A DNA stretch of 13,105 bases from contig JBGSKF010000046.1 in NCBI GenBank assembly GCA_041741375.1, positions 1 to 13,105 on the forward strand, read 5' to 3'. Below, piece after piece: positions 6,496-12,372 of this stretch. The notes beneath the pieces are model-generated. The model was not told the origin of the DNA. It was given only the letters and a program-made list of their open reading frames with translations, and ran no database searches. Position 1 is the stretch's first letter; each line of letters opens with the position of its first letter. Position numbers and translations under genes: made by a program. This DNA comes from OFTM291 sp041741375. GTDB lineage: Bacteria > Gemmatimonadota > Gemmatimonadetes > Gemmatimonadales > GWC2-71-9.

Positions 6496-7374
6496 TCAGC
6501 CTTGGAGCGCCGCGGCCCCACCCACAATCTCCGCGATCTCCTGCGTGATCTGGGCCTGCCGCTGGCGGTTGTAGGTGCGCTGGAGACGCTCGATCAGGTC
6601 TCCCGCATTGTCGGTGGCGTTCTTCATCGCGGTGCGCCGCGCGCCATGTTCTCCCGCCACCGTCTCGATGAGTCCGCGGTACACCGCGTTGCGGACGTAG
6701 AGCGGCAGGAGCTGCTGGAGAATGGTGTCGGCATCGGGGCGGAGCAGGTAATCGGGCAGCCGGCCCCCGCGGGAGGGCGGCGTCACGGGGAGCACCTGCT
6801 GGGTCGTGGGCGGGGTGACCAGGGCACTCCGGAAGCTCGCGAACACCAGGTCCACTCGCCCCAGCGTGCCGGCGATGAAATCCCGGAGGAGTGGGGCCAC
6901 GATCGATTCGGCGTGCTCCGGGGTGGGGCGATCCCCGATGTCCTGCCGCTCCGAGGTGACGGGTCGGCCGTGGTAGCGGAAGAACCCCGCCCCCTTCCGG
7001 CCGATGCAATGCAACTCCACCGTGTGGCCGCGCGCCTCAAGAGACCCGGCGAGGCGATTGGCTTCCTTGATGAGATTGCTGTTGAAGGCGCCGCAGAGAC
7101 CCCGATTGGACGTGATGAGAATCACCGCGGCCCGGGTGGGGCCGCCGTCCTGAGGGGCCACCGGTTGTCGCAGGAGAGGGAACCGCTCAGACAGATCCGG
7201 AGTCACCAGGCCGGCGATGACCTCGCGGAGTGCCTCCGCGTAGGGACGGGAGGCCACGACCCGGTCCTGGGAACGCTTCAGCTTCGACGTGGACACGAGT
7301 TCCATCGTCCGGGTGATCTTGCGGGTGTTCTGGACCGAGCGAATCCGGCCCTTCAGCGCCTTCGATTTGGCCAT
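6496..7374 (-). CDS. atpG: F1F0 ATP synthase gamma subunit (rotor shaft)
   Basis: The product is 292 residues, the usual size. Gamma is the central coiled-coil shaft that couples c-ring rotation to conformational change in the beta subunits. The N-terminal helix carries LKGRIRSVQNTRKITRTMEL, the conserved start of gamma. The middle domain has ITSNRGLCGAFNSNL, another family signature. The C-terminal helix contains the AMKNATDNAGDLI and YNRQRQAQITQEIAEIVGGA motifs. The protein shows no truncation. The start ATG (7372-7374) lies one base after the atpA stop (TAG-C-ATG), which implies translational coupling. A gap of 33 bases leads to atpD. Confidence 0.97.
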   Translation of the reverse strand: MAKSKALKGRIRSVQNTRKITRTMELVSTSKLKRSQDRVVASRPYAEALREVIAGLVTPDLSERFPLLRQPVAPQDGGPTRAAVILITSNRGLCGAFNSNLIKEANRLAGSLEARGHTVELHCIGRKGAGFFRYHGRPVTSERQDIGDRPTPEHAESIVAPLLRDFIAGTLGRVDLVFASFRSALVTPPTTQQVLPVTPPSRGGRLPDYLLRPDADTILQQLLPLYVRNAVYRGLIETVAGEHGARRTAMKNATDNAGDLIERLQRTYNRQRQAQITQEIAEIVGGAAALQG

Positions 7375-7375
7375 G

Positions 7376-8953
7376 CTACTCGGGCCGGAAGAGGGGCCGG
7401 AAGGCCTCGATGCCCGCCGTCAGAGCGGCCGTGAGCTCATCATCCAGGGCCTCGCGGGTCCGGAGCTTTTCCAGCACGTTGTCGGGGCGGGCATCGAGCC
7501 AGGAGAGGAAGTCCCGCTCCCACTGGCGGATGTGCCCCAGGTCCACATCGTCGAGATGGCCATTGGTCACCGCGAAGAGGATGGCGACCTGTCGCTCCAC
7601 CGGCACCGGCTGGTACTGGGGCTGCTTGAGCACTTCGACGATGCGGCTGCCGCGAGCCAGTTGCCGCTGGGTGGCCGCGTCGAGGTCGGAACCGAATTGG
7701 GCAAAGGCCTCGAGCTCACGGAACTGGGCGAGGGAGAGGCGGAGGGGGCCCGCCACCTTCTTCATGGCCTTGATCTGGGCGTTCCCCCCGACCCGGCTCA
7801 CACTGATGCCGGCGTCCACCGCGGGGCGGACGTTGGAGTAGAAGAGATCGGTGGTGAGGAAGATCTGCCCGTCGGTGATCGAGATCACGTTGGTGGGGAT
7901 GTAGGCCGACACGTCCCCCGCCTGGGTCTCGATGATCGGGAGCGCCGTGAGCGACCCGCCCGGCGCCTTGATCCGGGGATCCGCCTCGACCACATCGGGC
8001 GCCTCCGAAATCTTGGCGGCCCGCTCGAGGAGCCGGCTGTGGAGATAGAACACGTCCCCGGGGTAGGCTTCCCGCCCCGGCGGGCGCCGGAGGATGAGCG
8101 ACATCTGGCGGTAGGCGGCCGCCTGCTTGGAGAGGTCGTCGTAGACGCAGAGGGTGGCCGCCCCGGACTCGTACATGAAGTGCTCGGCGAGCGCGCATCC
8201 CGAGTAGGGGGCGATGAACTGCAGCGGGGCGGGATCGGAGGCGGTGGCACTGACCACGATCGTGTACTCCAGGGCGCCGGCCTCACGGAGTTTCTCCACG
8301 ACCGAGGCCACCGTGGAGCGCTTCTGTCCGATGGCCACGTACACACAAATGACGCCGGTCCCCTTCTGGTTGATGATCGTGTCGATCGCGATGGCCGTCT
8401 TGCCGGTCCCGCGGTCACCGATGATCAACTCCCGCTGCCCCCGGCCGATCGGGATCATCGCATCGATGGCCTTGATCCCGGTCTGGAGCGGTTCCTTGAC
8501 CGGCTGCCGCACGATGATGCCCGGAGCGATCATCTCCACCGGCCGCCGGTGCGTCGTCTCGATCGGCCCCAGCCCGTCCACCGGTCGGCCGAGGGCATCG
8601 ACCACCCGGCCCAGCATCGCGGGTCCGGTCGGTACTTCCAGCAGCCGTCCCGTACACCGGACCTCGTCCCCCTCCTTCAACTTCAGGTAGTCCCCCATCA
8701 CCGCGACCCCGACGTTGTCCGCCTCGAGGTTGAGCACCAGCGCCGCGACGGTGTCCCCGGTGTCCTGGGCGGTGATCTCCACCATTTCTCCCGCCATCGC
8801 GCGGGAAAGTCCGTACACCCGGGCCACACCATCCCGCACTTCGAGCACGGTGCCGACGTCCGTCGCGTCACTCGCGGAGAGATGGGCCGACTCAATCTCT
8901 CGAAGGAGGATATCTTTCAACTCGCCGGGACGCAGGATGGTATCAGTGGCCAT
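7376..8953 (-). CDS. atpA: F1F0 ATP synthase alpha subunit
   Basis: The product is 525 residues. Alpha alternates with beta in the F1 head and holds the non-catalytic nucleotide sites. Visible are the N-terminal segment that contacts delta (1-25), the beta-barrel (DVGTVLEVRDGVARVYGL), the P-loop Gly179-Asp-Arg-Gly182-Thr-Gly-Lys185-Thr, LCVYDDLSKQA (Walker B region), RRPPGREAYPGDVFYLHSRLLERAAK, and SVSRVGGNAQIKAMKKVAG with the alpha arginine that reaches the catalytic site. The usual P-loop is GDRQTGKT; here the Gln is Gly. The start ATG (8951-8953) has no strong Shine-Dalgarno sequence. This is the first gene of the minus-strand cluster. The upstream neighbour is the divergent ClC gene, so atpH and the F0 genes (atpB, E, F) must be elsewhere. 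Confidence 0.98.
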   Translation of the reverse strand: MATDTILRPGELKDILLREIESAHLSASDATDVGTVLEVRDGVARVYGLSRAMAGEMVEITAQDTGDTVAALVLNLEADNVGVAVMGDYLKLKEGDEVRCTGRLLEVPTGPAMLGRVVDALGRPVDGLGPIETTHRRPVEMIAPGIIVRQPVKEPLQTGIKAIDAMIPIGRGQRELIIGDRGTGKTAIAIDTIINQKGTGVICVYVAIGQKRSTVASVVEKLREAGALEYTIVVSATASDPAPLQFIAPYSGCALAEHFMYESGAATLCVYDDLSKQAAAYRQMSLILRRPPGREAYPGDVFYLHSRLLERAAKISEAPDVVEADPRIKAPGGSLTALPIIETQAGDVSAYIPTNVISITDGQIFLTTDLFYSNVRPAVDAGISVSRVGGNAQIKAMKKVAGPLRLSLAQFRELEAFAQFGSDLDAATQRQLARGSRIVEVLKQPQYQPVPVERQVAILFAVTNGHLDDVDLGHIRQWERDFLSWLDARPDNVLEKLRTREALDDELTAALTAGIEAFRPLFRPE

Positions 8954-9009
8954 GGGGCTCGGAGGGACAGGGGTTTCGGGACATTCTTGAGCTTGTGAAA
9001 TTTATCACA
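8954..9009. promoter_or_regulatory. Divergent promoter region between atpA and the ClC gene
   Basis: These 56 bases separate the two start codons and should contain the promoter of the ATP synthase cluster and perhaps that of the ClC gene. The part at 8981-9009 is AT-rich against a very GC-rich background. On the minus strand a weak -35/-10 pair (TTGTGA, 16 bases, AAGAAT ending at 8983) can be drawn. If real, the palindrome at 8993-9010 would sit on its -35 box. No promoter is certain. Confidence 0.45.
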
Positions 9010-9010
9010 A
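8993..9010. promoter_or_regulatory. Putative CRP/FNR-superfamily operator (TTGTGA-N6-TCACAA)
   Basis: The sequence TTGTGAAATTTATCACAA is a perfect inverted repeat of 6-base arms around a 6-base spacer. It contains the exact TGTGA-N6-TCACA core recognised by E. coli CRP and many CRP-family regulators. Its centre (between 9001 and 9002) lies 48.5 bases from the atpA start codon, and its right edge overlaps the A of the proposed ClC start ATG. It could control atpA, the ClC gene or both. No CRP-family gene is present in this window, so the cognate regulator and effector are unknown. Confidence 0.65.
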
Positions 9011-10836
9011 TGACAGAGTCGGGACAAGGACAGCGGGACAGCCCCAAAAACCGGGGGGAACGGTTCGGATTCGCCACCCCCGCGCCCGCCCTTCCCCGCT
9101 ATCTCGCCATTCGCACGAGTCGCCTCGGCGACTGGTGCATGCAGTTCCTGCTTCGGCGAGGAATCGGAGAGGTCCCCCTTCTCCTGGCCTTCGCGGTGCT
9201 CGTCGGGGTGCTCACCGGCTTCAGCATCCTGGTCTTCTACCGGACCATCGATCTCGCCGCCCAGCTTGTCGGGAATCTGGTGGTGTGGCTCAGCATTCCG
9301 CGGGCCCTCACCGCCATCGCCATTCTCGCCATCGGGCTGACTCTCGTGCGCACTCTGGTCCGGGTCATGACGGACAACTCCCCTGGGGAGAACATTCCCG
9401 ACGTCATGCATGCCGTCGCCCGCCGAGGGGGAGTGATCCGTGCCACTCCCGTGGCGTGGAAGATGCTCGCCGCCGCCCTCACGCTCGGTAGCGGCGGGTC
9501 GGTGGGTGCGGAGGGACCGGTGGCGGTGCTGGGAGCCACCCTGGGCAGCCGGGCGGGGCGCTACTTCCGGTTCCGTCCCGAGCGTCTTCGCCTCCTGGTC
9601 GGGTGTGGTGCGGCCGCGGGAATCTCCGGGGCCTTCGGCGCCCCGATCGCGGGGCTCTTCTTCGCCCTGGAGAAACTGATTGGCGGGTTTCGCAGCGTGG
9701 CCCTGGCTCCCCTGGTGCTGGCGAGCGTCTCCGCCGCGGCGGTGACCCGCATCGGGCTCGGGGAGGATCAGGTCATCCGGATTCCTGCGGAATATGCCCC
9801 GCGTTCCACGACGGAGCTCTTTCTCTACGCCGGACTCGGGCTTCTGGGCGGGGTCGTCGCCACGATTTACAACCGCGGAGTCTGGCGACTGCAGGACCTC
9901 TTCAGCCGCTTTCCGGTCTGGGTCCGGATCACGGTGGCCGCGGTGCTCATCGGTCTGGTGAGCGCTCTGTTCGATCCCGCCCTCTGGGGACGCGGGCACC
10001 AGGGCCTCGACCTCGGCCTGGTGCGCACGCAGGGCCCTCTCATCCTCGCCCTCCTGAGCGTGGGCAAGCTCATCGCCACGGCCCTCACGCTCAGCGCCGG
10101 CGGTGTGGGCGGCGTCTTCACCCCGGCCCTGGTCATTGGCGGGACCTTTGGTGCCGCGGCCGGATCAGGCCTGGCCCTGGTGTTTCCCCAGGCGGGACTC
10201 GATCCCGTTCCCGCAGCCCTGGTCGGGATGACAGCCGTGGTCAGCGGCTCCATGCATGCCCCCCTGACCGCCCTCTTCATGGTGCTGGAGATGACCAACG
10301 ACTACGCCCTGATCCTCCCGCTCATGCTGGGCGGGAGCCTCAGCTATGTGGTCGCGCGGAAGCTGGCCCCCGAGTCGATCTACACCGAATGGCTGGCCCG
10401 GCGCGGCGAGAAGATCTCCCATGGCACCGACGAATCGGTGCTCGCGATCCTCACCGTCGCGGAGGCGTTCCGGGGAGATCCCGCCGTGGTGCGCCCCGAG
10501 GCCACCCTGGAGTCGGTCCTTCCCCTCGTGCGGCGATCGAGTCAACTCGAGTTCCCCGTGGTCGATGAGGGGCGGCGGGTGCTTGGTATTCTGACGTGGG
10601 ATGCCCTCAAGGGAGCCCTGGCGGACCCGGAGGTGCCCCATTCGACCCCGATCATGGATCTCGCGCAGCCGCTCAGCGAGAAGGTCGTTCCCGCGGATTC
10701 CCTGCTCACGGCACTCCATCAGCTCGGGCTTCGCGGGTCCCAGATCCTCCCGGTGCTCGATCCTCTGGATGACCGGCTTCTCGGCGTCATCGGACGGGCC
10801 GAGATCTTCGCCGCGTATGAGCGCGAAACAGCCTGA
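9010..10836 (+). CDS. ClC-family chloride channel/transporter with C-terminal CBS pair
   Basis: The product is 608 residues from ATG 9010. The core (about 50-465) has the ClC fold: alternating hydrophobic helices with the anion-binding motifs GSGGSVGAEGP (160-170, gating Glu168), GGVGGVFTP (364-372) and a Tyr in SLSYVVARKL (Tyr446, equivalent to the central tyrosine). Residues about 480-605 form two CBS domains, a cytoplasmic adenosine-nucleotide-sensing pair in many ClCs. Deviations: the first selectivity motif, normally GSGIP or GHGVP, reads GENIP (126-130), and the position of the internal proton glutamate (Glu203 in the E. coli antiporter) appears to be Lys222 in FALEKLIGGF. Channel versus exchanger cannot be decided. 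GTG 8995 and ATG 9139 are alternative starts; 9139 would remove a 43-residue polar N-terminus. The stop TGA (10834-10836) is the first unit of a heptad repeat array. Confidence 0.92.
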   Translation: MTESGQGQRDSPKNRGERFGFATPAPALPRYLAIRTSRLGDWCMQFLLRRGIGEVPLLLAFAVLVGVLTGFSILVFYRTIDLAAQLVGNLVVWLSIPRALTAIAILAIGLTLVRTLVRVMTDNSPGENIPDVMHAVARRGGVIRATPVAWKMLAAALTLGSGGSVGAEGPVAVLGATLGSRAGRYFRFRPERLRLLVGCGAAAGISGAFGAPIAGLFFALEKLIGGFRSVALAPLVLASVSAAAVTRIGLGEDQVIRIPAEYAPRSTTELFLYAGLGLLGGVVATIYNRGVWRLQDLFSRFPVWVRITVAAVLIGLVSALFDPALWGRGHQGLDLGLVRTQGPLILALLSVGKLIATALTLSAGGVGGVFTPALVIGGTFGAAAGSGLALVFPQAGLDPVPAALVGMTAVVSGSMHAPLTALFMVLEMTNDYALILPLMLGGSLSYVVARKLAPESIYTEWLARRGEKISHGTDESVLAILTVAEAFRGDPAVVRPEATLESVLPLVRRSSQLEFPVVDEGRRVLGILTWDALKGALADPEVPHSTPIMDLAQPLSEKVVPADSLLTALHQLGLRGSQILPVLDPLDDRLLGVIGRAEIFAAYERETA

Positions 10837-10903
10837 CCAATGCCCAATGACCAATGACCAATGAGCAATGACCAATGAGCAACGACCAATGAGCAACGAC
10901 CAG
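10834..10903 (+). repeat. Heptanucleotide array A1, consensus TGACCAA, 10 units
   Basis: Ten head-to-tail 7-base units run without gaps: TGACCAA, TGCCCAA, TGACCAA, TGACCAA, TGAGCAA, TGACCAA, TGAGCAA, CGACCAA, TGAGCAA, CGACCAG. Changes fall mostly at positions 1 and 4, giving a partial 14-base alternation at the 3' end. The first TGA is the stop codon of the ClC gene. A 28-base C-rich stretch (10904-10931) follows before array A2. The style resembles the short tandemly repeated heptanucleotides described from cyanobacteria. Confidence 0.92.
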
Positions 10904-10931
10904 CCTCCCCGTCCCCGGCACTCACGACCCG

Positions 10932-11022
10932 ACGTCCAACCTCCAACACCCAACATCCAATCCCCAGCGCCCAACACCCAATCCCCAACGCCCAACACCC
11001 AATCCCCAACACCCATCACCCG
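10932..11022 (+). repeat. Heptanucleotide array A2, consensus A(C/T)NCCCA, 13 units
   Basis: Thirteen contiguous 7-base units, for example ACACCCA, ATCCCCA and ACGCCCA. Within it a 21-base higher-order unit (ACACCCA-ATCCCCA-ACGCCCA) occurs three times at 10953-11015 with few changes, so the array grew partly by duplicating triplets of heptads. Read in the frame of the downstream membrane protein, the triplets would encode repeated Pro-Asn-Thr-Gln-Ser-Pro-Thr. I judge this untranslated, but cannot exclude translation. Confidence 0.92.
10960..11022 (-). other. Potential G-quadruplex-forming tract (minus strand)
   Basis: On the minus strand the C-rich heptads become nine consecutive G3/G4 runs at 7-base spacing with 3-4 base loops. 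This exceeds the usual four-run rule and could host two adjacent quadruplexes. The G-rich strand is the template strand for the downstream membrane protein gene. Formation in the cell is not shown. Confidence 0.5.
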
Positions 11023-11080
11023 CCACACACTTCCCCCCACTCGCGGCGAGCTGCCCCAGCATGGCGTCGAGCGTGAGCCG

Positions 11081-12301
11081 GTGCCCGGGCTCGTGCTCGG
11101 GTACTTCGCCGCGGCCCTGGTCTGGCATCTCCTCGCCACGCTGGGCCTGGTCCTCATCGCCCCGGATCTGGCACTCGGCCTGAGCGTCCTGCCGGCCACG
11201 ATGGGGGTGGTTCACGCCCTCTCTCTCGGCGTGCTGGGATCGGCGGTGTTCGGTGCCGCCCACCAGTTCATTCCGGCCGTCACGGGGGTTCCTCCCCGGA
11301 GCCTGACGATGGCCCGGACGGGATTTTGGCTCGTGCAACTGGGCGTCGTTCTGCTGGTGGCGGGGTTCATCCTCTGGATCCCCGCCCTGCAGGCCGCGGG
11401 CTGGGTGTTCCTCCTTCCCGGAATCGTGGCCGCGTCATGGAACACGCTCCCCGCCCGGGCCCGGGCCGTCCGGAATCACCCGATCGCCACGGCGGTGCTG
11501 CTGGGGCATGGGGCGCTCGGTGTCGCCCTGATCCTGGGCTTGGTCCGTATCGGAGACGGACTGGGATGGTGGCACACGTCCCGGGACGCAGTGCTGCTGG
11601 CGCACCTGCATCTCGGCATCGCCGGGTTCGGAACGGTGACCGCCATCGGAGTCACCGGTGCGATGATCCCCGCCTTCCTGGAATCGAGAATTCGCGGGCC
11701 CTTCCCTGCCGGGATCTCCTGGGGAGCCAGTTTCGGCCTCCTCCTGCTCACGGCGGGTGCCCTCACCGCGACTCCTCTCCTCACCCGGGCGGGCGGCGCT
11801 GTCCTCCTCGGATCGGTCGCTCTCTTCGTGGTCCTCCTGTCGCGGGTGTTCCTCTCCCGTACCCGCCCCCTCACAGGAGGCCTCGGTTTCGTGCTCGCGG
11901 CGCTGGTCTGTCTGACCCTGACCCTTGCTCTCGGAGCACGACTCCTTTTCCTGCCCACCCGGGAGCCCGCCCTCTGGATAGTCTACGTTCTCCTCGGACT
12001 CGCGGGATGGATCGCCCTGCTGGTCCTCGGCGTCATGCATCATGTGGGGCCCCGCCTCCTCACCCTGCGCCGGGCCCGCCGAGCCGCGACGGGCGTCGCC
12101 GTGTCCCGCGCCGCTTTCACACCCCATGCCGGCGTGGCGTGGCTCTCCCTCGCCCTGTCGGGTCCCGGGGTTCTCGTGCTGGCGCTGGGAGTGCTCCGGG
12201 GAGAACAGGATGTGGCCCGCACCGGAGCGCTGCTCATGGCCGCGGGGTCGGCGATGGTTGTCTTCCAGACGGTCCTCGTTCTGCGGCGGCAAGAACACTG
12301 A
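11081..12301 (+). CDS. Polytopic membrane protein resembling heme-copper oxidase subunit I
   Basis: The product is 406 residues from GTG 11081, with roughly 10-12 hydrophobic helices. Histidines sit where heme-copper oxidase-like and NnrS-like proteins carry haem or metal ligands: His45 and His61 in VVHALSLGVLGSAVFGAAHQFIP, His143, His175 and His177 in LLAHLHLGIAGFGT, and His320-His321 in MHHVGPRLL. No copper-centre His pair or Cys-Tyr crosslink motif was identified, so it may be a haem-binding or structural relative and not an oxidase; a function in respiration or NO/copper handling is inference. The frame is open from ATG 10868, which would add 71 Pro/Gln/Asn/Thr-rich residues encoded by the heptad repeats. 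GTG 11081 is preferred because it begins just before the first helix (MPGLVLGYF), although no Shine-Dalgarno sequence supports either start. The stop is the first unit of array B. Confidence 0.62.
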   Translation: MPGLVLGYFAAALVWHLLATLGLVLIAPDLALGLSVLPATMGVVHALSLGVLGSAVFGAAHQFIPAVTGVPPRSLTMARTGFWLVQLGVVLLVAGFILWIPALQAAGWVFLLPGIVAASWNTLPARARAVRNHPIATAVLLGHGALGVALILGLVRIGDGLGWWHTSRDAVLLAHLHLGIAGFGTVTAIGVTGAMIPAFLESRIRGPFPAGISWGASFGLLLLTAGALTATPLLTRAGGAVLLGSVALFVVLLSRVFLSRTRPLTGGLGFVLAALVCLTLTLALGARLLFLPTREPALWIVYVLLGLAGWIALLVLGVMHHVGPRLLTLRRARRAATGVAVSRAAFTPHAGVAWLSLALSGPGVLVLALGVLRGEQDVARTGALLMAAGSAMVVFQTVLVLRRQEH

Positions 12302-12372
12302 ACAATGAACAATGAACAATGAACCCTACTCCCTACCGCCTACTCCCTACCGCCTACCGTCGCCCTACCGCC
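12299..12372 (+). repeat. Heptanucleotide array B: TGAACAA units followed by TAC(T/C)(C/G)CC units
   Basis: Three TGAACAA units and one TGAACCC (12299-12326) pass directly, without losing register, into TACTCCC, TACCGCC, TACTCCC, TACCGCC and TACCGTC (12327-12361). A 4-base slip follows, then a last TACCGCC (12366-12372). The second half alternates in 14-base pairs. The first TGA is the stop codon of the membrane protein gene. The last unit overlaps the TAG stop of the convergent AraC-type gene, so the whole convergent intergenic stretch is repeat. Confidence 0.9.

Noticed and set aside
5110..7434. A 774-residue plus-strand open frame antisense to atpD and atpG, plus similar long antisense frames over atpA, waaA and the protease gene
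   Set aside because: Their translations are low-complexity, Arg/Gly/His/Pro-rich and without recognisable domains, while the opposite strand encodes clear ATP synthase subunits. Long antisense frames are expected in GC-rich coding DNA.
9043..9062. CCCC/GGGG hairpin early in the ClC frame
   Set aside because: The stem is only four base pairs, is not followed by a T-run, and lies inside the coding frame; too weak to call an attenuator.
10834..11022. Possible CRISPR array
   Set aside because: The units are contiguous 7-mers with no unique spacers of 25-40 bases and no cas genes nearby; they are simple heptanucleotide repeats.
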